Source: Leptoclinus maculatus (Eukaryota; Chordata; Actinopteri; Perciformes; Stichaeidae). From it: 64,000 bases of DNA. A program made the position numbers and the translations under genes. Below, one piece after another: positions 22,767 to 33,153 of the stretch (position 1 is its first letter; each line of letters starts with the position of its first letter). The notes beneath the pieces were generated by a model, which saw only the letters and a list, made by a program, of their open reading frames with translations, had not been told where the DNA came from and ran no database searches. Location of the stretch: positions 1,203,501-1,267,500 of the forward strand of contig JAVDOI010000041.1 of assembly GCA_032191485.1 (NCBI GenBank). The letters run 5' to 3'.

Positions 22767-24318
22767 TGACTGTTTTGAGGTACTCAGAAAGTCCAGATTC
22801 CTTTTTGGTTATGTAGCCGGTGAGATACATGATGCATGAATATGCATTGAGAATATAACTAATATCAATATTGGCATCCCAGGCTTCAAGTAAATGTGGA
22901 TTATATCCATTTACCCAGCAGTCTTTTGGCTCACGTTTCAGTATCACCGCACTGGATTTGTTGATCATATTGAGGCATCGTTCATACTCATGGAGTGTTA
23001 AGTCACATCGAGCTAGGAGCTGCTGCAAACTGAGTGAGGCAGTTTCAGGTTCATTCAGCAACAAGTTCAGTGGTTGGAGCTTTGACTTTGCCATTTGCAC
23101 TTGCAGCGGATCAACGTTCTCACCAGGTCTCGTTATGATTGTGTTTCTGGCAGGTGGTTTGGGAAATCCAAATCTGCAACCAGAGCTGGGACTTCTGAAA
23201 CATGTCCTTGAGTGGTTTTTGCTGTGTATTTGCACTTCTGTTACCTTCTTGTACAGTTCAGGTTGTGAATGTGGGTCAGGCAGCTGAGCTGTGATGTATT
23301 TGGACACAAAATCTGACACAATCTGATCATCATCCTTCTCAAACACAGGTGCACCTTCTACCCATATGAGACAGTGAATGTGTGGGCTTCCTCTGTGCTG
23401 AAACTCAACTCGGTAAAAATAGTCAACAACTTTGCCGAGAGGCTGTGCAGGAGATAAGAGCAAATCTCTGAATAACGCCTCAACACGCTTATTAAACATG
23501 CGCATTGTTGTCACTGGATTGCTTCTCAGTATGTCACACTTTGCTGACCAGTCGAGCCCTTCAACATTGACCTCTTCACCTTGCTGTCCTTTTATTGCCT
23601 CAATCACTTCAGGCCAACGCATCTCAGCTGCAGAAAATGTACAAAAGAATGTGGGGGTTCCCAACTGTCTGATCATGGCAAAAAGATCTCTTGTAGTTTT
23701 CTCCCAATAAGCTGGTGTTCCTCTCAGCGGCTGCATTAATCTGACTGCATCTTTATTTCTCACCAGTCTCTCGACCTCTCGTTTATTTTGCAGCATACCA
23801 GAAGTTATTCTTCGTCCATCTCTAGTCAGAGGCTTTCCTTTCCTCAACTGTATTGTCATGCTGGAGGTAGCCAAGTGTATTTCAGTCACAAACTGTGCAA
23901 AGAACAAATAATTTGTGTCTCTGGCAAAACGATCATCAGTACAGAAAAGCCTTGCTTTGAAATAACTGCTGGGTGTTACTTTAATACGTCTCATTTCATC
24001 CAGTGTGTTTTGACCTGTAGGGAACTGTACAGGGAAAGCCATCGCCTCAAGTTTAGGTGTTCTGAAAAAGCCAACAGGACTGTTTCTTTCTGCAGGGGCA
24101 ACAGAGTAGATTCCTTCACTGAAACATAAAATCTCCTCTGAAACATCACATGGCTGAAGACATGATTCTAGAGCAAAACCACCGTTAGTCACCTTCCTGT
24201 TCTGCATCATCTCTCTGCTCCTCTGGTTGTTCACCATCACATGACAACATGTCAATATCCTGCTCACCTTCAGCCTCAGTTTCTGCCTCACACAGTGCAC
24301 TTTTCTCACACATGTCAA
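22767..24318 (-). CDS. Helentron Rep endonuclease (HUH/Y2), truncated
   Basis: The open frame is 518 codons with its stop just inside the solo LTR (22762). The Rep nicking core is present: FYRVEFQHRGSPHIHCLIW holds the metal-binding HxH at about residues 313-315, and MYLTGYITKK near the C-terminus has the two candidate catalytic tyrosines (about 498 and 502). The N-terminal about 40 residues are out-of-frame sequence; homology starts around RKVTNGGFALES. In intact elements this domain nicks and covalently joins the Helitron end. The LTR cut it from the helicase about 16 residues after the second tyrosine. Confidence 0.9.
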
Positions 24319-24370
24319 TGTCCATTAAATCAGCTTCATCATAATCATTCTTATCCATTGTTTCATCCTT

Positions 24371-24415
<45 letters not shown>

Positions 24416-24889
24416 GTCATCATCAGGAAGTGTTGGGTCACATAGCTCAGCCTCATCTCTGATAGTTATGTCCTGGTATTGTGGATGAATGTGTTTGAGT
24501 TTGTGCAGCGCCTGCACTAGTTTAGACCAGGTGACAGTCTGGAACAGCTGATGACCTTTGTAACACAATCGTCTCTTCAGTTTCACTCTCATGACCTGGG
24601 ACTCACTTCTCAGTCTGGGTAAGGCTTCCACTGTTTCCTGCACCTCAGACGGGACACAAACCACGTTACCATGTATTGATCTCTGTCTTCCTTTGGGAAG
24701 AGGAATAATTTTGGCAAAGGCTATGCACTTAGCTATGAGATGTCTCTCCAATATGTTGAGATCACACAGTTCAGGTGGAATGTCAGCGAGCTCCAAGTTG
24801 TTAGCTACAGCGAGTGTTGGCATGGCTCCATCTTTAAGATGATTATGGCAGGTGTGACAAATCCACTCTTCCTTCCTCTCATCAGGCAC
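24185..24889 (-). CDS. Helentron acidic/zinc-finger segment
   Basis: This 234-codon frame starts in the middle of a zinc-finger region (EEWICHTCHNHL), followed by a conserved block with PPELCDLNILERHLIAKCI and KIIPLPKGRQRSIHGNVV, typical of the region upstream of Rep in fish Helitrons (DUF6570-like). It ends in a very acidic tail with about 18 Asp encoded by an (ATC)n tract at 24370-24420, then a Glu/Asp-rich stretch. It overlaps the flanking frames by about 85-135 bp, which marks two frameshifts. Confidence 0.75.
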
Positions 24890-25758
24890 TTTGCACTGTT
24901 GTTCATCTCTGCACTCCCATCATCACAAACATGGACGTACTTTCCTGTCAGGCATGCTGCAACCATAACTGGATTTTGTACATAGTTTAACCTTTTACAG
25001 GGTCTCACTTGGTTTGGAAATGATGCTTTATGACAGACGGTGCACACATAAGTGGGACCAGCCTTTATTTGTGACCTGAAAACAGATATAGCCTCTTTGA
25101 TCAAACTGTTGTCACTTTCTTCTGTTTGTCTAATTGTCCGTCTGTATTTCCTTTTTATTTTCATGGCACATCTTATGGTATGCATACTCCAATATGTAGG
25201 ATTGTTTTTATATCTGTCTTGCATTATTTTTTTCATTAGTTGTCTGTGTCTTACCCTGAATGCTTGGTCATGAGCATAACGCTGAGTGATATGAGATCTC
25301 TTCTTCTGTCTAAACTCTACGCTTTCTTTATATCGAGCAGTGAAGCACTGTTTTTTTTTCAGTCTAAAATCAGTATCGTCTCGGTACCGGGCCATAAATT
25401 GCTGTTTAAGTTTCTGTCTCAAATCAGGATTGTCCTTGTAATGAGAGAGCACGTACTGTTTTTGTTTCTGTCTAAAATTAGGATTGTCCTTGTATCCAGA
25501 GACCACGTACTGTTTTTGTTTCTGTCTAAAATCATCATCGTTTCTGTAATGAGAGGAAATGTACTCTTTCCGTTTTTGCTGTAAGTCAACATTGTCTCTT
25601 GTATTATTTATTTTCATTTGTCTAAATTCAGGATTGTTTCGATAATTCCAGCTTGCTTGATATTTTTTCTTTGCTTTATATGCTATATTTGAAGCATACT
25701 TTTCCCTTTCTTTCCTTTTCTGATTCTCTTTTCTTTGTGGAGTTTTTCCTGAGACCAA
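24805..25758 (-). CDS. Helentron N-terminal 19-aa repeat and zinc-finger region
   Basis: In this open frame (317 codons, no natural start) residues about 30-190 are eight or nine repeats of about 19 aa built on Y[KR]DNPxFRQKxKQ. A Lys/Arg-rich stretch and a C-x2-C zinc-finger-like segment (YVCTVCHKASFPNQVRPC) follow. The basic repeats suggest nucleic-acid binding, which is inference. The frame shifts around 24850 into the neighbouring ORF. Confidence 0.8.
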   Translation of the reverse strand: MVSGKTPQRKENQKRKEREKYASNIAYKAKKKYQASWNYRNNPEFRQMKINNTRDNVDLQQKRKEYISSHYRNDDDFRQKQKQYVVSGYKDNPNFRQKQKQYVLSHYKDNPDLRQKLKQQFMARYRDDTDFRLKKKQCFTARYKESVEFRQKKRSHITQRYAHDQAFRVRHRQLMKKIMQDRYKNNPTYWSMHTIRCAMKIKRKYRRTIRQTEESDNSLIKEAISVFRSQIKAGPTYVCTVCHKASFPNQVRPCKRLNYVQNPVMVAACLTGKYVHVCDDGSAEMNNSAKCLMRGRKSGFVTPAIIILKMEPCQHSL

Positions 25759-25764
25759 TAGTCT

Positions 25765-26340
25765 TCAATTCATTTTACTCCTTTGGTGTTTACTAAACTT
25801 TGACAATCTACAGATGGTTTCCTGCAAAACAGTATCAGAGAGATCACTGGCAACAGTATTTATTATTGAAGGAGAAATGTTTGATTCATTGACAGAAGCA
25901 TCATGTGATGGAAGGAAACTGAATTCACTTGAGGGTTCTGGTTTATTTTGGGTATCAGGGAAGATGACCTCTTGTTGTCTCACAGATGATGTAAAAGTGA
26001 CGTCGGTGGACTCTCCTGTCATTATGTTATCAGAGGGATCACTGAGAACAGGGTTTATCACTTCAGCAGTCAATTCTGATTCACTGTGAGGAGCATCATG
26101 TGATTGGAATGATGTGATGAGGACTTCTGGTTGTTTCACAGCTGTGGTGTGAGGAGACATTTCAGGTAAAATGTTCTCAGGACGATCAGTGGCTGTGTTT
26201 GTCTTTAGAGTCGGTGAGTTTGATTCATCAACAGCTTCATCCAACAGAGTAGGTTCATCCTCAGTGACAGCTGTAGGTCTGCAGTCTGTGTTTGGGAGAG
26301 CATCATTCAGGTTGACTGTGTTCACATTGTAAAACTCCAC
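25765..26340 (-). CDS. Helentron Thr/Ser/Asp-rich linker segment
   Basis: This 191-codon frame is rich in Ser, Thr, Pro, Glu and Asp, with imperfect internal repeats (SFQSHDAPHSESELTAEVIN versus FLPSHDASVNESNISPSIIN). It ends KMN-stop and the same frame reopens three codons later into KTPQRKENQKRK, so the stop is a single in-frame nonsense mutation. No domain is recognised; probably a disordered linker. Confidence 0.65.
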   Translation of the reverse strand: MEFYNVNTVNLNDALPNTDCRPTAVTEDEPTLLDEAVDESNSPTLKTNTATDRPENILPEMSPHTTAVKQPEVLITSFQSHDAPHSESELTAEVINPVLSDPSDNIMTGESTDVTFTSSVRQQEVIFPDTQNKPEPSSEFSFLPSHDASVNESNISPSIINTVASDLSDTVLQETICRLSKFSKHQRSKMN

Positions 26341-26431
26341 AGGCTTTACTCATAGTTACAGGAGGACTGTGTGCCCATCATTCTGTAGGACTTCTTGAGC
26401 CTGTCAATCATATCACTGAGACGTGTGAATG

Positions 26432-27148
26432 TCACCATGACAGCGGTACCAGGAGTACGTGAACCGGGGGTAGGGGCAAACCTCTGGCTGTTCTGGAGTG
26501 TGGGTCAAAGAAACCGTATCTGCCTGACCTGGTTCTGAATACTGCAATACACAACAGTCTCATCAACAGCAAAGCGTACTTCACATCTGACAACAAGCAG
26601 CTCAGTCCTGACTCCAGGTCCAGAAAGCTATCGACAGCTCCAGGTAAAGGTTCTCCTAATGTGCCGTACCTAGAAAGTTGTGTCATGTCCACATAATGTG
26701 TCAACCTGCGTGCAGGAACTTCATCAGGGAGCTCATCGGTAGTCAGATAGATGTGATCCACGACCCTTTTCCTGGTCTCTCTATACATCGTGTTACCTTT
26801 ATCCAAAACAAGGTCGAGGTCTGCTCTGGTGATGTTTTCATTCTCATGAAGGAATGCAAGAAAGGTTAGTGAGTTACAGGTACACTGCTGATTTCTGGAT
26901 CTGCCGTATTTAACAGAAGCCTGGCTGCGGGATGCACGGACATGTTGTTCATCTCCCAGATTTACACAGTCTGCATGAGAAGGTCCTGCTGCAAAAGCCT
27001 GTGGTACACATGATGCATCACTTTGACCTCTGTGGTTTACCTGCTTCACATTAGAAGACCCTGCCTCACATGACTCATCACTGTGTTGTCCTCTCTTTAC
27101 AACGTCTGCATATGATACCTGTGGTACACGTGTGATAGAAAAATTCAC
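26432..27148 (-). CDS. Helentron C76-like (herpes-tegument-type) cysteine protease domain
   Basis: The 238-codon open frame begins in the ERV LTR; Helentron sequence starts at 27132. Residues 10-50 repeat the YADVVKRGQHSD motif of the preceding piece. NQQCTCNSLTFLAFL (Cys89) looks like the catalytic cysteine and helix of papain-like deubiquitinases of the herpesvirus tegument/C76 type; GRYGFFDPHSRTARG (Asp215, His217) fits the Asp-His pair. Such domains are known as accessory domains in fish Helitrons; ubiquitin removal is the expected activity, but the role in transposition is not established. A frameshift near 26440 ends it. The downstream text (TAVMVTFTRLSDMIDRL) is in another frame. Confidence 0.75.
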   Translation of the reverse strand: MNFSITRVPQVSYADVVKRGQHSDESCEAGSSNVKQVNHRGQSDASCVPQAFAAGPSHADCVNLGDEQHVRASRSQASVKYGRSRNQQCTCNSLTFLAFLHENENITRADLDLVLDKGNTMYRETRKRVVDHIYLTTDELPDEVPARRLTHYVDMTQLSRYGTLGEPLPGAVDSFLDLESGLSCLLSDVKYALLLMRLLCIAVFRTRSGRYGFFDPHSRTARGLPLPPVHVLLVPLSW

Positions 27149-27696
27149 TCAAGACCGGTTGAAAATCATTAATCACAGGACATTTATTCTTTGCGCACAA
27201 GAAGGAGCAAGGCTGATCACATACATACAACATGTCAGGATTGCTCAGAGGTCTAACTCTGAGCCACTTACATATATACTGCAAAACAACTGCATCTGAT
27301 TGGTCATGGATAGTAAAACAATCACAATGATTGGTACATGGGTTGTTTCAAGTTGAGATCTTCGTCACCCGAGGTGACGCACATAAATTGCGTTCACGCC
27401 CCGCTTTAGTGAAGTGTATCAGTTACTTCACTTAAGCGTCTGCCCTGGCACTAAGGTCGTCTCCTCACAATCAGGACGTTCTCACATCTTCAGCGCCTCC
27501 ACAATCCTTGTTGTCATTCCGATTTAGGACCTGGTGCCGAGGGAGCTCCCTCCCTCAGCAGGCCTTCGACACTTTGATAGACTTATCAGTCGCTGAGTCT
27601 AATGTCAGAGCAAGTTCACCATAGGCAGGTCAGGAACCTTCTCATGAGGACACCAAAGCACACATATGATATTCATTTAGATTTTCTGACCCAACA
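27133..27696 (-). repeat. ERV-2 3' LTR
   Basis: On the plus strand this reads TGATAGAAAAATTCAC...CTGACCCAACA, 564 bp. It is the 3' LTR for the minus-strand element. The weakly purine-rich AAAGAGGTGGG on the minus strand just outside (27697-27712) is the likely polypurine tract. Confidence 0.9.
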
Positions 27697-29369
27697 TAAC
27701 CCACCTCTTTATACTATTGTATAAACAAATAATAAAATCAAATGCATAAACAAATAATCAAAAACGTTCAGCCTTCTCCTCCTATAAAATTGAATAAATG
27801 TCCAAGCATACATGAAATACAAAACATACATAGAAATAAATGTGTATTTTTGAATGTGGTGTAATGTGTAAAGAAACATGTGTAATGCATAACAAAACAA
27901 TACATGATGAATATAAATCAAAGGCCTTCGTATATGGATTATATTGAAAGTTATATATTTTGTCTATTCTCTAAATTTTCGACATACGAATCATCATTGA
28001 TCTACAGTTCAGTGTAAGCATTTCGTTGACACAGGGCTATTACGCCCTCGTTGTAGTCGTCACCTCCCAGCTCCTCACCATCCTGCTGGAAAGTCTGTAA
28101 TTACACTAGAGTCTGTTTAGTCATGTCAACATCAATTCTTCGCTGCAACAATCTCCTCAAACATGGTATGAAAGTACAATCAAACTGAACCAAACATTTT
28201 TTGCAGACTCCTCCCTTTTCCCGCTAGTAACACATCCTGACCCCTCTACCTATCGCTGACCACCAAAATAGCACTTATTCAAACCCCGCAGCAAACTGAG
28301 TTTCACCTAGGGACCCCCCCCATGTCATCTATGTACACAAAACTGACTGCACTGCCAGATGGTGCTGACCTTTTGGTCGTGGTCTGTCTCTAGGAGGTTA
28401 CGCAGGCAGGAGCCATCCATAGGTCATAGAATGACCTCACCACTGTGCCGATGCACAAGTTCCGCTCCACTGCTTAAGCTTATCTCCCCAGAACCACCAG
28501 GTGTCAGCCCTCGTTACCGTCCATATCCATCAGTTGTCTGTGTGATGTTTTAATAACATGCATCATATCAAGGTCCCTACAGGAACTCCTTCTGAAAACA
28601 AGTATAGTTTGCTGCATCGGGTGAGAAACAGGTGGCAACAGATAGTGCAGAGTGACACAATTGCTGCGACTAGTCAGTTTGAGGAAAAGAAAACAAATTG
28701 TAAAGCACATTTGAAACCTGTTTGGTAATTTCCCAGCTTGTCAATGTCCGTGTGGTTGTATTCTGTATTATTAATTGTAGTTTTTATCTTCCTTAACTTA
28801 TTAATTGTCATTTTTATCTGCCATAATATTGGACTAATTATTATTAAAGCAAAACATCAATTTATCTGCCGTGTTCCCCATCGTAATATATATATTTTAA
28901 CTATTATTAACGCCGCTAAAGCAAAGCAAAACATAGTTCCTTTATCCCAAATAGCCCTGGCTATTTAATTTTCCCAATTTCCGCCATGTTAGTTCTCCCA
29001 CTGAGCTCCTTTCTTTTCTTACAGACGCCTCTAAACCCTCTGAGCGTGTTAGTTGTGCCTTCACTGGTCAGACAAGCGGCCCCAGAGGCTTTCGCTTCCC
29101 TGTTCTTCCAGACTCACTCAGAGGAAACAGGTGTCTCAAGATTAAGAGTTATCAGTGGCCCTATTTTGTTGCGGACAATTGTTTCACCTTTTTTATGCTC
29201 TGCTATGTGCTATGCTGTTGGTGTGTTTTACGGTCCCCCCCCCACCTCGGTGCATTCCAAGTTTTCATAACCTTGAGCGTGGACTTGTTATGAGTCCTCC
29301 TGAGTGGGAGAGGACGTAATCTCTTTTCTTTGTAACATTTTTCTGTATTTTCTCCCATATGTTAGAAAT
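27697..29369 (-). other. ERV-2 3' internal region, no recognised gene
   Basis: This is AT-rich with stops in all frames, and lies where the 3' end of integrase and env would be expected. I see no envelope motif. Confidence 0.5.
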
Positions 29370-29945
29370 GGTTTAGGCTCGGCAAGATATTTGTTCTTAA
29401 TTTTGATCTAATTGTACCATTTGTTCTTTCTATCAACCCTGCTGACTGTGGGTGATAAGAGCAATGATATTTTATTCCAAATACCTCAGCCAAATGTTTT
29501 ATCCCCTTGTTCACAAAATGTGTATCATTTTCACAACAAATTATTTCTGGTTAATCAAAACGTATTCATGTCTTTAGTCAAATCCTTTGCATTTTTTTTT
29601 AATACATCTGGTGTTTTGGTTGGAAATACCTCGACCCATTTAGAGTATCTGTCAATTATTGTCAAACAATATTTCTTCCCTTCATATTAGTTTAGTTCAA
29701 TGAAATCCATGCAAATGTGTTGAAATGGATTATATTTTGCGCATAACGTGCATACTAGACCTAAAAATTATTTTTTTTGTAATTATTAAAGCCATAGGCT
29801 GTAAACACCCCGTTTACCATAGATACCATCCCACCTCTTGAGACATGGTTCAACCCATGGCTCAAAAGAGGCACATATCTATATAAAGCTTTCGGTCGTA
29901 TTAGTTTGCCCTCAGGTCATTCCCAAAAACCATCGTTTTATTTTG
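29370..29945 (-). pseudogene. ERV-2 RNase H/integrase relic
   Basis: Minus-strand fragments read KALYRYVPLLSHGLNHVSRG and VCTLCAKYNPFQHICMDFIE (zinc-binding CxxC and start of the core), then IIDRYSKWVEVFPTKTPD, and HFVNKGIKHLAEVFGI with YHPQSAGLIERTNG. These are landmarks of a gamma/epsilon-type retroviral integrase. Several stops and frame changes separate them, so it is inactive. Confidence 0.85.
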
Positions 29946-30159
29946 ACCCAATCAGTTTTTATTTTTGCTGCCGTGGAGCATCCGTTTGCATGCTTCCTCA
30001 TCAGCTTTACTGTTTCCTGTTGAAACGGAGTCAGTACCTGTTTTGTGTGCTATGCACTTATAAACCGAATTGTACTGCATCTCGCACTTGTAATATCAAT
30101 TTTGATAAAGGTTTTGCTAATTCAGCGTAATTAGAACCCCAATTTCTACAGAAATTAGT

Positions 30160-30340
30160 CATCTAAGAATGACATCATTTGTCTTCTTCTTTTGTTATCT
30201 AATGATCGGCCATCTTTAGATAAATCATAACCCAAATATTTAACTTTTTCTTTCCAGAGTTGGAGTTTGTTTTTGTTTGCTTACTTTATGATCATGTTCA
30301 TCCACATGAAGTAAGATTCTTCCCCTGGTGGGTCGAATTC
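30160..30340 (-). pseudogene. ERV-2 reverse transcriptase C-terminal relic
   Basis: The minus strand carries HDHKVSKQ and, in another frame, KVKYLGYDLSKDGRSL, matching the end of the RT palm/thumb region of gammaretrovirus-like pol (KVKYLG motif). The YxDD active-site region is not found, so pol has an internal deletion as well as stops. Confidence 0.75.
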
Positions 30341-30669
30341 AGCTGTTTTAACTGCATTCATTGTTTTCAAAGCCTCTTCCTCAGCAGAGGAGAGGAAAAA
30401 GTGTCTCACTTATTTTGTTTAATTTAGATAAGAGCACAGCCTTTGCTGTGACCATGACCCAGTTTATCAAGACCGTAGTAATAATTTGGTGAGTTAGAAA
30501 CCTCTTGCACACAACAGTCAATCGTTTATTCGAACCACTTTCATTCTCTGCATGGTACCGATAGATATTCCGTTTGTACATGCCCCAAAATCACACAAAT
30601 ACTACTTCGCACATCTCAATAACTCTAACCCCACAATTCTATTTGATATAGTTCTAATATTTCTATCTA

Positions 30670-31512
30670 TTATTCTTCACCGTCAGTCTGTGTCTCTGCA
30701 TCAGTGTGTGTGCGTGTTTTTACATGACCTGATTCATCTGTTGAATGTGGTGTCCTGACGGTCTCCTCTTCCGATGTCCCTCCCCCGTCCACTCTTTTTC
30801 TGCTCCTGCACTCCCGTGCCCAGTGCCCCTCCTCTCCACAGATGAAGCAAGCTCCGCTCCTTCTCCCGAACCCTCCTCCTCCTCCTCGGCTCTCCCCTCG
30901 TCCTCTGTTCCGTCCGCGGAAAGCTCCACGTTTTTGGTTGTCTCGGAAATACACATTAGGACAAACATGTTCAGACATTTCATCATCATTATCATAGTCA
31001 AATAGCATATTTTGTTTCCTTTTTTTCTTTTCTTTTGCTGCAACACTGTTGCTGTGTGTACAGCATAATACTACTGGTGTGTGTTGCTCACCGTATTCTG
31101 TGTCTGATTTAGCGGATGCTGGCCTGTAGAGCGGTCTGCCAAAAGTCTCGCTCATGACTTTTCTCAGTGCCGTCACAAGCTCAGTTGTAGTTTCTGTGTT
31201 TTGTCTGAGAGCCTCCGGGACAGTGGGAGACGGGAGAGAGAGGAGAGGAGTTTTCGGATCGGGAGCCCGTGAAGTTTGAGCAAGCTCCTCCGCCTGTGGA
31301 GGATCTGGGGGTGAAGCAGAGGGTGGGGGAAGGTTCGGAGGAGGCCGTCTGGTGCATACCACTTCATTGTCTGGATTCCCACAAAAATGTAGACTTGGGA
31401 ACAAATCAGGAGAATTAGTCACGTCAGCACTTTCCTCATTCTTCATCTTCATGTATTTCACCTCCCCTTTTAAAGTTTCTTCCCCACTGATCTTACTAGC
31501 GTTCGACCCCAT
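30670..31512 (-). CDS. ERV-2 Gag-like protein with internal deletion
   Basis: The 280-codon ORF starts MGSNASK, a good N-myristoylation signal as in retroviral matrix. A Pro/Ser-rich stretch (about 55-100) follows, then a short helix (ETTTELVTALRKVMSETFG), an Arg/Gly tract and one CCHC knuckle CFICGEEGHWAREC, and an acidic Thr-rich tail. Capsid is largely missing for the length (typical Gag is about 500 aa). It is open end to end, so a membrane-targeted, RNA-binding mini-Gag could be made; whether it is expressed is unknown. Confidence 0.75.
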   Translation of the reverse strand: MGSNASKISGEETLKGEVKYMKMKNEESADVTNSPDLFPSLHFCGNPDNEVVCTRRPPPNLPPPSASPPDPPQAEELAQTSRAPDPKTPLLSLPSPTVPEALRQNTETTTELVTALRKVMSETFGRPLYRPASAKSDTEYGEQHTPVVLCCTHSNSVAAKEKKKRKQNMLFDYDNDDEMSEHVCPNVYFRDNQKRGAFRGRNRGRGESRGGGGGFGRRSGACFICGEEGHWARECRSRKRVDGGGTSEEETVRTPHSTDESGHVKTRTHTDAETQTDGEE

Positions 31513-32259
31513 TTTCTAATTTTGTTTTCTTTAAATTTGGATTCCTAAGAAAGTTTGCAACGTTTTCCGGAATATTTTCTAAACTGTTCAATATTTGTTT
31601 GCTCCTAGAGCCGCGGTCGAGTAGGTCGATTTGTCAATTGTATTATTCAGGAACATGAATGTACCAAATCCACCTCCTAAAGTGGCAGATTTGCCTATTC
31701 TTAGTGTTTTATGAACCAGCGTCTAAACAGTCCACCCTATTGGCAGATCTATCAATGCTGTTGTTCTCTGACCCTCTATCAACAAATGTACCTAATAGTT
31801 TTTATGGTGCCCCGCACAACAAAGGTTACTATTTGAACCTAAGGTTATTAGTCCTCCGACTCATAGCTATTTTGGATTTCTTCAATCTCAGGTTACCTCT
31901 TTCCAGTCCCCAGAACTGAACGGCTTAATAAGTCCAGTGGACTTTTTAATTAGCGAAAATAGAATTTACTACTCTTCTCAGATTCGCTAAAGTGTTATTT
32001 TCACCTAAAATTTGGTTTTTAGATTACTTAACTTTGGTTGCTATCATGTCTCGTGTAGACCCAGTCTGAGATCACATAACGGTTTATATTTACCTGCAAT
32101 GACTTTCCAACACGGTCTGGTTCAAGGCAATCGTCACTCAATGGCCTCTCAATGTGCCAAACTATTCTCGTGTGAGAATAGGGCGGAGGGCTTTAAGCAA
32201 GAGTCCTAGACTCTCCCGTGCACGGTTTCAGGACAAGCTGGGGAGAAGACGGAGATGTT
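31513..32259 (-). other. ERV-2 leader between primer site and Gag start
   Basis: About 750 bp with no recognised gene. It is probably the 5' untranslated leader of ERV-2. Confidence 0.5.
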
Positions 32260-32281
32260 GATTCCGGCTCTCGAAGGACCA
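32260..32281 (-). promoter_or_regulatory. ERV-2 primer binding site, tRNA-Tyr type
   Basis: On the plus strand GATTCCGGCTCTCGAAGGACCA lies 2 bases from the LTR. It resembles the tRNA-Tyr 3' end with CCA, differing by a duplicated TC. tRNA-Tyr identity is from memory. Confidence 0.6.
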
Positions 32282-32283
32282 TC

Positions 32284-32847
32284 TGATAGAAAAATTCACT
32301 CAAGACCGGTTGAAAATCATTAATCACAGGACATTTATTCTTTGCGCACAAGAAGGAGCAAGGCTGATCACATACATACAACATGTCAGGATTGCTCAGA
32401 GGTCTAACTCTGAGCCACTTACATATATACTGCAAAACAACTGCATCTGATTGGTCATGGATAGTAAAACAATCACAATGATTGGTACATGGGTTGTTTC
32501 AAGTTGAGATCTTCGTCACCCGAGGTGACGCACATAAATTGCGTTCACGCCCCGCTTTAGTGAAGTGTATCAGTTACTTCACTTAAGCGTCTGCCCTGGC
32601 ACTAAGGTCGTCTCCTCACAATCAGGACGTTCTCACATCTTCAGCGCCTCCACAATCCTTGTTGTCATTCCGATTTAGGACCTGGTGCCGAGGGAGCTCC
32701 CTCCCTCAGCAGGCCTTCGACACTTTGATAGACTTATCAGTCGCTGAGTCTAATGTCAGAGCAAGTTCACCATAGGCAGGTCAGGAACCTTCTCATGAGG
32801 ACACCAAAGCACACATATGATATTCATTTAGATTTTCTGACCCAACA
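32284..32847 (-). repeat. ERV-2 5' LTR
   Basis: The second 564-bp copy, matching the first throughout the parts compared, bordered outside by the ACGTG duplication. Confidence 0.9.
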
Positions 32848-33153
32848 ACGTGACACATCACTTTGACCTCTGGAGTTTTCCTGGTTGACATTAGAAGGCC
32901 CTGCCTCACATGCAGCATCACTGTGTTGTCCTCTCTTTACAACGTCTGCATAAGAAACCTCTGGTACACATGAAGCATCAGGCTGACCTCCCTGTTTCAC
33001 ACTTCCAGCATGAGACGCTGCAGACATCTTAACTTCTCCACTGCTCTGAGGACCACCACATTCTGCTTCTTCAGTCGTTGTTGCACAGTGAATCTCATCA
33101 GACCTCTGCCAGCGCAGCTTCTGAGCTTGTGACCTCTTACCCTTCCTTGGCAT
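32848..33153 (-). CDS. Helentron N-terminal coding segment
   Basis: The ORF starts MPRKGKRSQAQKLRWQRSDE at 33153, a start typical of fish Helitron polyproteins. It runs exactly 102 codons to the ERV-2 insertion; beyond ERV-2 the frame continues at 27127 with PQVSYADVV. It contains one copy of the unit VSYADVVKRGQHSDAACEAG, repeated after the insertion, so the N-terminus has a tandem repeat of about 40 aa. The ERV therefore landed between two repeat copies. Confidence 0.85.

Larger units (their letters stand above)
27133..32847 (-). mobile_element. ERV-2: defective endogenous retrovirus nested in the Helentron
   Basis: Two 564-bp LTRs (27133-27696 and 32284-32847) flank a 4.6-kb interior read on the minus strand. 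TSD ACGTG (27128-27132 and 32848-32852) identifies the insertion; without it the Helentron frame is continuous. The interior has a tRNA-Tyr-like primer site, a Gag-like ORF with zinc knuckle, and stop-ridden reverse transcriptase and integrase relics of gamma/epsilon-retrovirus style. No env was recognised. The LTRs agree throughout the parts compared while pol is ruined, so the element was probably already defective when it inserted. Confidence 0.92.

Noticed and set aside
22871..24129. Plus-strand ORFs opposite the Helentron Rep
   Set aside because: They are antisense shadows of the Rep coding frame and have no domain of their own.
25814..26089. Plus-strand 91-codon ORF
   Set aside because: Antisense shadow of the Helentron linker segment.
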